34,776 bases of DNA from Virgibacillus oceani (GTDB taxonomy: Bacteria > Bacillota > Bacilli > Bacillales > Amphibacillaceae). Below are positions 16,274-23,534 of this stretch, piece by piece; the first letter of the stretch is position 1; each line of letters starts with the position of its first letter. The DNA lies in assembly GCF_014638995.1 (NCBI RefSeq), contig NZ_BMFR01000026.1, positions 1 through 34,776 of the forward strand, in the 5' to 3' direction. Under the pieces are notes generated by a model. That model did not search any database. It was given only the letters and a program-made list of their open reading frames with translations, and had not been told where the DNA came from. Position numbers and translations under genes: made by a program.

Positions 16274-16444
16274 CATTATCACCTCCGCAATAATTAATTT
16301 CTCCATTTCAATAAAAGTTATCCAACATAAATAGAGTTAAAATTATCTTTCATTGGAATAAAATGTAAATATGGAATAAAAAAAGTGAAATTACATAAAT
16401 TATGAGGACAAGTACTGTCTAATGGAAAGTGGGAAGGATTCAAC

Positions 16445-16615
16445 ATGATTCAGATCCGTGATTTTACAGAATTATCAATGATGAGTAAACGCCGATGGGA
16501 TGACGAAGAACTTGAGTATTTTCAGCACGCATTGTCACAGCTCCTCCCATACGTTAATGCCGAGGGACTTGCCATATTACAAGGAATTAATGAAGAAATA
16601 AAAGAAAGAGAGTAA
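16445..16615 (+). CDS. Conserved-looking 56-aa protein of unknown function
   Basis: A short open frame translated as MIQIRDFTELSMMSKR, then a Trp-Asp-Asp-Glu-Glu-rich helix and a C-terminal LPYVNAEGLAIL segment, ending EIKERE. It starts with ATG preceded by GGAAGGA at seven bases, and its codon use looks like that of its neighbours. It sits divergent to sspE and convergent to mutY, at roughly the place of small genes such as yfhS in B. subtilis, but I do not recognise it as that family. It is likely a small soluble helical protein; function unknown. Confidence 0.65.
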   Translation: MIQIRDFTELSMMSKRRWDDEELEYFQHALSQLLPYVNAEGLAILQGINEEIKERE

Positions 16616-16620
16616 AAGAC

Positions 16621-16650
16621 AGTGGGACACGGGGACTGTCCCTCTGTCCA
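16621..16650. repeat. GGGACA-type short palindromic element
   Basis: An imperfect palindrome built of GTGGGACA and TGTCCAC around a GGGGACTGTCCC core. Near-identical GGGACA/TGTCCC elements are scattered through many Firmicutes genomes (recalled from general knowledge). It ends one base before the mutY stop codon at 16652 and may also serve as the mutY terminator, although it has no T-run. Confidence 0.6.
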
Positions 16651-16651
16651 C

Positions 16652-17719
16652 TTAAATAAACTTCATCATTTTTTGATGGGATACGGGAAATGGATACAAT
16701 TCCAATCCTTCCTTATCAACAAACTTCAATCGTTGATCATATAATTGATTTTGGATCGTTTTTGCCTGGTATATTTCGAGCTGCCAAATCAAATGAGAAA
16801 ACACATGCTTCAAATTACCTGCTTTGGAGCCTAACGTAATTTTCACACCATATTCACTGTGTACCCAGTTTTCAAGATGGTCGAATCCAATTTCATCAAT
16901 TGGAACCATCGGAAATTGCCATAAACTTGCCAAAAGCCCGTTATCTGATCGTTTTTCAATCACATATTGGTTCTTTTCGTTTTTAATGAGCAGTGCTGCA
17001 TAAGGAACTTTCTTTTGTTTTTTTGCTTTTGATTTTATTGGCAGTTCTTCCTCTATTCCTTCAGCAAAAGCTTTGCAATGCTGTTGGACTGGACAAAACA
17101 TACACATAGGTGTTTTAGGTGTACAAATAAGTGCGCCCAACTCCATAATTCCTTGGTTAAATGAAGAAGGATCATCTTGTGATATAAGTTCACGCACATA
17201 GTTTTCAAACTGTTTCTTGGCACTGGGCTTTGCTATGTCGTCTTCAATTTTTAACACCCTTGCCAGTACACGCATGACATTGCCGTCAACTGCGGGTTCA
17301 GGCTGGTTGTAAGCAATGGAGAGAATTGCACCTTTTGTATATGGGCCAACACCTTTTAGTGATCCCAAGTCCTTTGGTGTATGGGGCACTTCGCCACCGT
17401 ATGCAGCAACCACTTCCTTTACAGCGTTTTGTAAATTACGTGCACGGGAATAGTAACCTAGACCCTCCCATACTTTCAAAACGTCTTGCTGGTCAGCTTC
17501 AGCCAAATCGTGAAGTGTTGGGAATTTAGTAATAAACCGATGAAAATAAGGAATTACCGTGTCAACTTTTGTTTGTTGGAGCATAATCTCGGACACCCAA
17601 ATTTTATATGGATCCTGATCTTCTCTCCACGGAAGATCACGTTTATTTGTATCGTACCAATTCAGCAAATCTTGTTGAAATTGATAAATGTTAACATTTT
17701 GTAATTTGTTTTCAATCAA
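16652..17719 (-). CDS. mutY: A/G-specific adenine DNA glycosylase MutY
   Basis: A 355-aa base-excision repair enzyme that removes adenine mispaired with 8-oxoguanine. The HhH-GPD domain holds catalytic E44 (SEIMLQQT), the hairpin LKGVGPYT and catalytic D145 (AVDGNVMR). The four cysteines C199, C206, C209 and C215 give the C-x6-C-x2-C-x5-C iron-sulphur cluster. A NUDIX-like C-terminal domain (about 230-350) for 8-oxoG recognition is present. The start is TTG at 17717-17719 with AAAGGA about nine bases upstream; no ATG is available near the N-terminus. Synteny with yfhP matches B. subtilis. Confidence 0.95.
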   Translation of the reverse strand: MIENKLQNVNIYQFQQDLLNWYDTNKRDLPWREDQDPYKIWVSEIMLQQTKVDTVIPYFHRFITKFPTLHDLAEADQQDVLKVWEGLGYYSRARNLQNAVKEVVAAYGGEVPHTPKDLGSLKGVGPYTKGAILSIAYNQPEPAVDGNVMRVLARVLKIEDDIAKPSAKKQFENYVRELISQDDPSSFNQGIMELGALICTPKTPMCMFCPVQQHCKAFAEGIEEELPIKSKAKKQKKVPYAALLIKNEKNQYVIEKRSDNGLLASLWQFPMVPIDEIGFDHLENWVHSEYGVKITLGSKAGNLKHVFSHLIWQLEIYQAKTIQNQLYDQRLKFVDKEGLELYPFPVSHQKMMKFI

Positions 17720-17749
17720 TCTTATTCATCCTTTATGTTACAATTACCT

Positions 17750-17809
17750 GAGTCAAAACATATCACAAATTCAAAATTAATTCTAGCAGCGAAAACACTC
17801 TTTTGACTC
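17750..17809. promoter_or_regulatory. mirror-image -35 elements between mutY and yfhP
   Basis: GAGTCAAAA (17750-17758) and TTTTGACTC (17801-17809) form a perfect 9-bp inverted repeat, 42 bp apart. Each arm contains TTGACT, in the right orientation to be the -35 box of mutY (leftward) and yfhP (rightward). The -10 elements are weak. Confidence 0.45.
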
Positions 17810-17879
17810 AAGTAAACTTAGCAAAATAAACCTTTCTATCTTGCAGATCACGCAGCATAGTCGAAGGAGGATCTTCATT

Positions 17880-18866
17880 ATGGATACAGGTACCCATGTG
17901 GTCATGGGGATTGCATTAGGCGGGCTGGCAACATTAGACCCTGTAGTAAACAGCGATCCTACCCTATTCAATGCAGTGCTTGTCGGAACAATTGCAGGTT
18001 CTCAGGCACCGGATTTTGATACAATATTAAAATTCAAAAATAATGCAGTTTATATACGAAATCACCGTGGTGTTACGCACTCAGTTCCCGCTGTTTTAAT
18101 GTGGGGAATTGCTGTATCATCTGTAATTCATGCATTTGTACCGCACGTAGACTTTTTGCATCTTTGGGCATGGACATTTTTAGCCGTGATTATTCACGTA
18201 CTAGTTGATATATTTAACGCCTATGGAACACAAGCCTATCGTCCATTTACGGATAAGTGGATAGCACATGGTTTTATTAATACGTTTGATCCGTTTATAT
18301 TCAGTTTGCATGTGGCCGGTATTATTGCCTGGATCCTTGGGGCAGACCCCGGGTACACATGGTTAATCATTTACACGGTGATTTTATTATATTATATCAA
18401 ACGCTATATTGATAAAAGAGAAATAGTCAAAAAGATTCATGACCATTTCCCAACTACAGAAAAAATTGCAACATCGCCTACGATCAAACAGAATGAATGG
18501 CGGGTTGCGATTACAACGGATGCCAAATTCTATGTTGGTTCGGTAGAGAATGGGCATATTCAAATCGTTGATGAATTTGAAAAGGTTCCGCTTCCTGATT
18601 CACCTTTAATTAATCTGGCAAAAGAGGATCATAATGTGGCGGCATTTTTGTCATTCTCACCTGTTTACCGCTGGGAAATTAGCGATTATGATGATTTTAC
18701 AGAGGTACGCTTCATCGACTTGCGTTACCGTTCAAAAGGACATTATCCATTTGTAGCGGTTGTACACATTGATGATAATATGCATATCATGAGTTCTTAT
18801 ACAGGCTGGATATTTTCTGAGCAAAAGCTTCAGAACAAACTGCTGGTTGGAGACAGCCCAATTTAA
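17880..18866 (+). CDS. yfhP: YfhP-like membrane metal-dependent hydrolase
   Basis: A 328-aa membrane protein of the YdjM/YfhP family, annotated as metal-dependent hydrolase; biochemical activity is not established. The N-terminus MDTGTHVVMGIALGGL and the segments DFDTILKF and HRGVTHSV contain the conserved His/Asp residues. Predicted helices lie at about 40-55, 73-88, 95-112 and 145-175, followed by a soluble C-terminal domain of about 140 residues. The frame opens 13 codons earlier, but the ATG at 17880 has GGAGG nine bases upstream and matches the B. subtilis start. A strong terminator follows. Confidence 0.88.
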   Translation: MDTGTHVVMGIALGGLATLDPVVNSDPTLFNAVLVGTIAGSQAPDFDTILKFKNNAVYIRNHRGVTHSVPAVLMWGIAVSSVIHAFVPHVDFLHLWAWTFLAVIIHVLVDIFNAYGTQAYRPFTDKWIAHGFINTFDPFIFSLHVAGIIAWILGADPGYTWLIIYTVILLYYIKRYIDKREIVKKIHDHFPTTEKIATSPTIKQNEWRVAITTDAKFYVGSVENGHIQIVDEFEKVPLPDSPLINLAKEDHNVAAFLSFSPVYRWEISDYDDFTEVRFIDLRYRSKGHYPFVAVVHIDDNMHIMSSYTGWIFSEQKLQNKLLVGDSPI

Positions 18867-18894
18867 AAAGCGAGGTTATATCCCTCGCTTTTTT
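18865..18894 (+). terminator. yfhP terminator
   Basis: AAAAGCGAGG pairs with CCCTCGCTTTT around a short TTATAT loop and is followed by a T-run. It begins at the yfhP stop codon. Confidence 0.9.
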
Positions 18895-18938
18895 AGCAGT
18901 AACTATATTCATTTGTAATCTTATCCAATCTGGTATCT

Positions 18939-19271
18939 CTATTTAACCTTATCTCCCAATATCGAAATTGGGATTGCTTCTTCTTTTTCATATGTTTCAT
19001 CCAATAGATTGATCCGATGACCCCATGCAAAAACTCCATTGATATAATTTATTTTAAATGTATGTCCTGGATCACCAGTCATTTGATGTACATCATCAGC
19101 ATGAAAATCCTCAGGGTTTAGCATATATGCCATCGCAACCTGCATTTTACGTTCATTGATTGCGACCTCACTAATATTGCCAAGCTGCTCAGCTTTTTGG
19201 GCTTTTTCTTTTAATCGGCCAATTTCCTGCCGTAATTGCTCGACAGAATAGTCACTATATCGATAATCCAT
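18939..19271 (-). CDS. yfhH: YfhH-like protein (DUF1811)
   Basis: A 110-aa soluble protein. The first half is a likely helical hairpin (EQLRQEIGRLKEKAQKAEQ, then ERKMQVAMAYMLNPEDF); the second half is beta-rich with FKINYINGVFAWGHR and ends with ISIL. These blocks match B. subtilis YfhH. Its function is unknown. GGGGAGAG lies seven bases upstream of the ATG. It is transcribed alone, convergent to yfhP and divergent from the dehydrogenase gene at 19375, again in the yfh gene order. Confidence 0.85.
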   Translation of the reverse strand: MDYRYSDYSVEQLRQEIGRLKEKAQKAEQLGNISEVAINERKMQVAMAYMLNPEDFHADDVHQMTGDPGHTFKINYINGVFAWGHRINLLDETYEKEEAIPISILGDKVK

Positions 19272-19374
19272 TTGTTCACTCTCCCCTTACCTTTCATTTT
19301 ACATTTTATCAATAGTTTAAGACAATGGAAATGATAAGTATCACCAAAACTAGTTTGATAAAAGGGGAATTTTC

Positions 19375-20034
19375 ATGAAAAATGTTGCAATAACTGGTGC
19401 AGGAAGCGGTTTGGGGAAAGCTCTTGCCCTTAAGTATGCAAAAAATGGATATAATGTATATTTATTAGGTCGAAACGATACTAAATTGCACATTGTCCAA
19501 AAGGAAATTTTTACGAATGGCAAAAAGGCGGAGGTTGTTTTATGCGATGTACGCGAACCAGCCTCTGTCAGTATTGCTTTTCAAAAAATGGGAGAATTGG
19601 ATGTATTTATAAACAACGCTGGCATTGGTATATTTGGGCCGGCAGAAGATTATTCCATTGAAGATATTGACGAAACTCTTGATACGAATATTAAAGGAAC
19701 CATTCTAACTGTACAGGCTGCCTTACCATTAATTCGCAAAAATAAAGGACGCATGTTAACCATTATTTCGACAGCAGGACTGCGTGGAAAAGTAAACGAA
19801 TCAATCTATTGTGCAAGCAAATTCGCTGTCAGAGGGTTTACGGAAAGCCTGCAAAAAGAATGGGAAAACGAATCGTTCTCAATAACCGCTGTATATATGG
19901 GGGGAATGAACACACCATTCTGGGACAACTCAACACATGTAAAAGATGCCACCGGTTTAAAAGGACCGGAAATTGTGGCAGAACAAATTTTTAATGAAGA
20001 TGACGGTCGCAAAGAGATTTATGTTGATAGATAA
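19375..20034 (+). CDS. Short-chain dehydrogenase/reductase
   Basis: A 219-aa classical SDR oxidoreductase using NAD(P)H. The cofactor motif TGAGSGLG is at residues 7-14, NNAG at 80-83, and the catalytic residues S132, Y145 and K149 (YCASK) are all present. AAGGGG precedes the ATG by seven bases. It is clearly different from FabL (enoyl-ACP reductase, about 250 aa, with a YxxMxxxK-type site) found nearby in B. subtilis, so it is an unrelated insertion in the yfh block. The substrate cannot be predicted. Confidence 0.88.
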   Translation: MKNVAITGAGSGLGKALALKYAKNGYNVYLLGRNDTKLHIVQKEIFTNGKKAEVVLCDVREPASVSIAFQKMGELDVFINNAGIGIFGPAEDYSIEDIDETLDTNIKGTILTVQAALPLIRKNKGRMLTIISTAGLRGKVNESIYCASKFAVRGFTESLQKEWENESFSITAVYMGGMNTPFWDNSTHVKDATGLKGPEIVAEQIFNEDDGRKEIYVDR

Positions 20035-20116
20035 ATCCGTTAAACAGGGTTCATAGTGGCATATAAATTATGCTTGGTATACCGCGTCCTCGTCGGAAAT
20101 TAAGATAAATAACCCT

Positions 20117-20149
20117 AAAGGACTTGCCGTTATCTAGGCAGGTCCTTTT
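20117..20149. terminator. bidirectional terminator between SDR and recX
   Basis: AAAGGACTTGCC pairs with GGCAGGTCCTTT with one G-T pair; both flanks supply A/T runs. The recX stop codon overlaps its right arm. Confidence 0.85.
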
Positions 20150-20960
20150 ATCTGTCAATGTGTTCGTCTAAAAATTTATTGATTAATTCAATAGTGAACC
20201 CTTTGCGATACAATACCTCTTTCATTTTATTCCGCAATTCATATCCCTCAAATTTTGCTTGATGCTTCCGTAACAATTTATCTCCTTGGTGTACAAGTGC
20301 ATCCCACTCTGCATCAGCATCTTTTACATCTTGTACACCATTTAGAACATCTTTAATGACATCCTGGGCAAAACCTTTTTGTATGAGTGTTGCCTGCAAT
20401 TGCTGAAGCTGTTTGCGGAATGAGTGTTTACTGTTGATCGTTAATTTTTTGTTCACCCATTTTTGTGCCTTTTCAGTTTGGATATCATAGGAATATTGAA
20501 GAATAGCTTCTGAAGCAATTGCCGCTGAAACGCCTTTTTCGATAAGCTCCTTTTTAACGAGCATCGGACCTTTGCTTGATGTATGTATTCTTGTCTTTAC
20601 AAAAGCATCAGCAAACATTTTATCATCCAGTAAGTTCTCTTTCGTAAGACGTTCAATAATTACTGGTATATGTTCTGGCTCGATCTCTTTTTTTACTAAA
20701 TAATCATTTATTTCTTTCATTGTACGCATTCGGTAGCTTAGAAAATTGATTGCAAGGGTATAGGACTTATGTAATGTATCTTTTTGGATCAGTGTGTTAA
20801 TCATTGTATTATCCAGTTCCAGACCTTTTCTAAGCTTATTCTCAATTAACACAGCTTCGTCGACACTAAAGCCATATACCTCTTCTTGGCCATTATCCAA
20901 AAAGATATTAAAACGATTTTTACTTTTTTTCTGTGTGGTGATACGGGTAATTCTTGTCAT
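20148..20960 (-). CDS. recX: Regulatory protein RecX
   Basis: A 270-aa member of the RecX family, which modulates RecA filament growth during homologous recombination and natural transformation. It has the three-helix tandem repeats typical of the long Bacillus form (264 aa in B. subtilis): markers are ALNFLSYRMRTMKEI-like and the C-terminal EVLYRKGFTIELINKFLDE. The 60-residue beta-rich N-terminus (ITRITTQKKSKNRF, FLDNGQEEVYGFSVDEAVL) is also usual. AGAGGTG precedes the ATG. It is divergent from yfhF, as in B. subtilis (yfhG). Confidence 0.92.
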   Translation of the reverse strand: MTRITRITTQKKSKNRFNIFLDNGQEEVYGFSVDEAVLIENKLRKGLELDNTMINTLIQKDTLHKSYTLAINFLSYRMRTMKEINDYLVKKEIEPEHIPVIIERLTKENLLDDKMFADAFVKTRIHTSSKGPMLVKKELIEKGVSAAIASEAILQYSYDIQTEKAQKWVNKKLTINSKHSFRKQLQQLQATLIQKGFAQDVIKDVLNGVQDVKDADAEWDALVHQGDKLLRKHQAKFEGYELRNKMKEVLYRKGFTIELINKFLDEHIDR

Positions 20961-21162
20961 GTTTTCACCTCTTTACCTTATGATAACACGGAAAATGCAC
21001 GGAGCACCTGCAAGAACCGATGATAAATTCAATTTTACAGTTTCCAGCTATCCTGGCGATATTTCTGCCCTCCCGCAACGGGTTTTTCTCGCCAAGCTAT
21101 TCATATAAACATATAATAAAACCATACTTATATAGAAAGAAAAATTTGGAGGAGTGAACGTT

Positions 21163-22074
21163 TTGAACATTTTAATTACTGGTGGCACCGGTTTTGTTGG
21201 CGGACATTTAACAAAGGAATTAACGAAACAAAACCATCATGTTTACATACTTACACGCTCCCCTGACAAACACACAAACACAAATTTAATAACATTCATA
21301 GGTTATGAACACGACATTAACACACTACCTGTTATTGACAAAGTCATCAATCTGGCTGGTGATTCGCTATTTGGCTACTGGTCGAAAAAAAAGAAAGAAA
21401 CTATTTTGTCCAGCAGAATAGAAACAACACAAACTGTTATTGATTTTATGAAGCAAATGAATTCGAAACCATCCACATTTATTAATGGATCTGCAGTTGG
21501 GTATTATGGGACATCTGAGGATTTAATATTTACTGAAGATACGACAAATCCAGGTGATGATTTTTTAGCAAGTGTTGTCGTCAAATGGGAAAAAACAGCT
21601 AGCCAAGCTTCGGATATGGGCATCCGTACTGTTTACGCTCGGTTTGGTGTGATTTTGGGTGAAGAAGGTGCACTTCCCTATATGTGCCTTCCCGTAAAAC
21701 TGTTCGCTGGCGGTAAAATAGGAGACGGTGAACAATGGGTTTCATGGGTGCATATCGAGGATGTTGTTCAGCTTATTTTGTTTTGTTTAAATAATGATTA
21801 CATCGAAGGGCCGGTGAATATCACCTCTCCAAACCCAAACCGAAACAAAGAATTCACGAAAACATTAGCAAACATATTAAAGCGGCCGTATTGGCTGCCT
21901 GCCCCCGCTCCAATTATTCGAACTGTAATTGGTGAAATGAGCCTTTTAATTACAAAAGGGCAATATGTGTTGCCAAAAAAGGCGGAGAGCAATAATTATC
22001 AGTTTGTGTATCCCTATTTAGAAGATGCATTACGTCAAATTTATGGGAAAAGGCAACCGAAAAGTTTGTCATAA
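21163..22074 (+). CDS. yfhF: YfhF-like TIGR01777-family NAD(P)-epimerase
   Basis: A 303-aa extended-SDR protein of the SDR39U1/YfcH group; these bind NADP but their substrate is unknown. The Rossmann motif GGTGFVG is at residues 7-13; INLAGDSLFGYWSKKKK, SAVGYYG and FGVILGEEGALP are family signatures, with the active YxxxK motif degenerate as is normal for this group. The start is TTG at 21163, ten bases after GGAGG; the GTG at 21154 touches the ribosome binding site and was rejected. Divergent to recX and next to a YfhE-like gene, as in B. subtilis. Confidence 0.9.
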   Translation: MNILITGGTGFVGGHLTKELTKQNHHVYILTRSPDKHTNTNLITFIGYEHDINTLPVIDKVINLAGDSLFGYWSKKKKETILSSRIETTQTVIDFMKQMNSKPSTFINGSAVGYYGTSEDLIFTEDTTNPGDDFLASVVVKWEKTASQASDMGIRTVYARFGVILGEEGALPYMCLPVKLFAGGKIGDGEQWVSWVHIEDVVQLILFCLNNDYIEGPVNITSPNPNRNKEFTKTLANILKRPYWLPAPAPIIRTVIGEMSLLITKGQYVLPKKAESNNYQFVYPYLEDALRQIYGKRQPKSLS

Positions 22075-22153
22075 TTTGTATGAAAAAAATGATTTCCTTT
22101 TTATAAAAATCTGTGTAAAATAATAGTATCAAAACTGGATTGAAACAGAATTG

Positions 22154-22223
22154 AATAGGGAAGGCAAATGGTGCGCCACCAGTTATTTAATTGGTTCTAG
22201 TGGGTTCGATTCCCACCCCGAAT
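22154..22223 (+). ncRNA. tRNA-shaped element in the GNAT gene leader
   Basis: The 70-nt segment can be drawn as a cloverleaf: acceptor AATAGGG (22154-22160) with CCCGAAT (22217-22223), 5 of 7 pairs; two connecting bases; a D-like arm GGC/GCC (22163-22177) with GG in its loop; an anticodon-like arm ACCAG/TTGGT with an 8-nt loop; a 4-nt variable loop; and a perfect T-arm GTGGG-TTCGATT-CCCAC (22200-22216) that meets the tRNA consensus. The 8-nt anticodon loop, imperfect acceptor and missing CCA argue against a working tRNA. It may be a degenerate tRNA gene or a tRNA-mimicking leader. Confidence 0.5.
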
Positions 22224-22300
22224 TTTTGTTGAACGCTAACTAAAAATTCGTGGGTGGGTCCGACCTCTTTTCTGTCAATATACCCACCTGAATAAGGAGG
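22200..22300 (+). promoter_or_regulatory. candidate RNA switch with exclusive stems
   Basis: Three stems compete: the T-arm (22200-22204 with 22212-22216); a 16-bp hairpin with one bulge (22212-22227 with 22242-22258); and GGTGGGT (22253-22259) with ACCCACC (22282-22288). In addition CCTCTTT (22264-22270) can pair with the ribosome binding site AAGGAGG (22294-22300). The third stem encloses the anti-Shine-Dalgarno and would block that pairing. This is the layout of a translational switch; the ligand, if any, is unknown. The long hairpin has no T-run, so it is not a simple terminator. Confidence 0.5.
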
Positions 22301-22309
22301 GTATTTTTT

Positions 22310-22867
22310 ATGCTGAAAACGCGTGAATTACACGAGGTGCCGGTTCTTTTTGAATTATTGTCACATCCAGATGTATTTCCCTATGTCAGACATAAAGCAA
22401 AGACAAGTGATGAATTTTATTTCATTACGAAACAAACGATAGAAGCTGAAGAAAATGGAGAGCTTATATCGAGAACTATTTTAGATGAATATAGTCAACC
22501 AATTGGAACCATCAATTTATTTGATATCCAAGGTAATTACGGGTTTTTGGCCACATGGATTGGCCAGCCTTATTTCGGAAAAGGATATAACAAGCTAGCT
22601 AAAGAGTTATTTTTCCAGGAATTGTTTTTCACGTATCAAATAGAAGCTGTGTTTATGAAGGTACGTAAAACAAATACACGTTCATTGAAAGCAGTACTAA
22701 AATTACCATACGTGGCATTAGGCAACACCATTTATCCAAATGTTTATAATGCCGTAAATCAGCAAGGTGACATTTACGATCTCTTTGTCATTTCAAAGGA
22801 GCATTATGTGTCTTATCATCAATTTGCTCAGGCTGAAGCGGCAGCAAGTGATGAAGAGGTTTCATAA
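22310..22867 (+). CDS. GNAT-family N-acetyltransferase
   Basis: A 185-aa acetyltransferase of the RimJ/RimL-like GNAT superfamily. The N-terminal half shows YVRHKAKTSDEFYFI and EYSQPIGTINLF; the acetyl-CoA-binding region is ATWIGQPYFGKGYNKLAKELFF, followed by AVFMKVRKTNTRSLKAVLKL, in which N and S are typical for the fold. Substrate unknown (protein N-terminus, antibiotic, tRNA-linked amino acid or polyamine are all possible). AAGGAGG lies nine bases upstream of the ATG and can be sequestered by an upstream pyrimidine run. The unusual 170-nt leader is the main feature of interest. Confidence 0.85.
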   Translation: MLKTRELHEVPVLFELLSHPDVFPYVRHKAKTSDEFYFITKQTIEAEENGELISRTILDEYSQPIGTINLFDIQGNYGFLATWIGQPYFGKGYNKLAKELFFQELFFTYQIEAVFMKVRKTNTRSLKAVLKLPYVALGNTIYPNVYNAVNQQGDIYDLFVISKEHYVSYHQFAQAEAAASDEEVS

Positions 22868-22928
22868 GGAAACTGTATATTTTTTGTAAAACTGGGAAGG
22901 CTACAGCTAAAATGAGGAGGCCTTTCTT

Positions 22929-23063
22929 ATGAAGAAAAATCCGAAAAACGACCGTAAGCCAGAGAAGTTTCTATCAAAAACACAGGAAGTTTACTATCAG
23001 CGGGAATTCAAGCATGCGGATAGAATTTATAACGAATTAAGCCAAAAAGGAAACCGACGTTAA
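22929..23063 (+). CDS. yfhE: YfhE-like 44-aa small protein
   Basis: A very short, strongly charged protein with the core LSKTQEVYYQREFKHADRIYN. This pattern (S-x-TQEV-x-Y-x-x-EF-x-x-AD) resembles the YfhE small-protein family of bacilli as I recall it, and the gene is near yfhF and recX, as expected. GAGGAGG stands eight bases upstream of the ATG. The function is unknown; the family is usually discussed with sporulating bacilli. The stop codon lies inside the following terminator. Confidence 0.65.
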   Translation: MKKNPKNDRKPEKFLSKTQEVYYQREFKHADRIYNELSQKGNRR

Positions 23064-23081
23064 TGTTCGGTTTCCTTTTTT
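23044..23081 (+). terminator. yfhE terminator
   Basis: AAGGAAACCG pairs with CGGTTTCCTT across a short loop containing the stop codon, followed by seven T residues. Confidence 0.9.
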
Positions 23082-23252
23082 TATCCACAATTGAAACAAT
23101 GGTTGTTAATAAGCATGAAAAAAGCTGGTAGCGCAACACCAATTATGCACAACCTATATGTGAATAACTCCTGCCGACTTTGTGGATATTGTGGATTATT
23201 GCCAAAAACATTGTGAACAAGTCCCTTTTTTTGTGCATAACTATGTGGATAC
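23081..23252. other. cluster of DnaA-box-like 9-mers
   Basis: Eight sites resemble the DnaA box TTATCCACA: a perfect one at 23081-23089; single mismatches at 23143-23151, 23159-23167, 23181-23189, 23190-23198, 23232-23240 and 23244-23252; and a two-mismatch site at 23212-23220. Six lie in the inverse orientation (TGTGGATAA-like). The cluster fills most of the 267-base gap between the YfhE-like gene and the ABC operon. Similar extra-origin clusters that bind DnaA are known in B. subtilis. No replication gene is near. Confidence 0.6.
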
Positions 23253-23277
23253 ATATTTATCATAAATTCGAACCTAT

Positions 23278-23307
23278 TTGCAATCTGGATCGTATATAGA
23301 CTATACA
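23278..23307 (+). promoter_or_regulatory. promoter of the YxlEFG-like operon
   Basis: TTGCAA (23278-23283), an 18-bp spacer and TATACA (23302-23307) form a sigma-A-like promoter 24 bp before the first start codon. It lies 26 bp downstream of the last DnaA-box-like site. Confidence 0.55.
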
Positions 23308-23330
23308 AAATAATGATTGGAGTGAATAGG

Positions 23331-23531
23331 ATGCAGGAGCTTTTCAATGAAATTAATTGGGCAGTCATAGCACCGTTTTTAGTCATTCAAGCAATTTTAC
23401 TTCTTGTTGCACTGATTGATTTATTTAGAATTGATAAAACAAATGGTCCAAAATGGATGTGGATATTCATTATCGTCATAGTGAATATTATCGGCCCTAT
23501 TTTGTACTTCATTTTTGGAAGGAGACAGTGA
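23331..23531 (+). CDS. PLDc_N-domain membrane protein (YxlE-like)
   Basis: A 66-aa protein with two membrane helices (about residues 10-30 and 42-62) and the phospholipase-D-nuclease N-terminal domain pattern, with the typical closing segment NIIGPILYFIFGR. In B. subtilis such a protein, YxlE, is encoded next to the ABC transporter pair YxlFG in the sigY operon and acts with negative control of sigma-Y. The frame opens six codons earlier, but GGAG is eight bases from the ATG at 23331. No sigma factor gene is present here. It starts an apparent operon with the two ABC genes downstream. Confidence 0.82.
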   Translation: MQELFNEINWAVIAPFLVIQAILLLVALIDLFRIDKTNGPKWMWIFIIVIVNIIGPILYFIFGRRQ

Positions 23532-23534
23532 TTA

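Noticed and set aside
22154..22223. A working tRNA gene
   Set aside because: The T-arm is perfect, but the anticodon-like loop has eight bases, the acceptor stem has two mismatches and no CCA follows. It is kept only as a tRNA-like element.
22200..22258. T-box riboswitch or attachment site
   Set aside because: The T-box core AGGGTGGNACCGCG is missing, and no integrase or direct repeat of the T-arm is seen in the window.
22212..22258. Plain rho-independent terminator after yfhF
   Set aside because: The hairpin is long and stable, but it is followed by GTCCGACC and not a T-run, and its T-rich tract is inside the stem.
23081..23386. A 101-aa minus-strand open frame across the DnaA-box cluster
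   Set aside because: It overlaps the start of the PLDc_N gene, has no clear ribosome binding site and an unconvincing composition; the region is better explained as intergenic.
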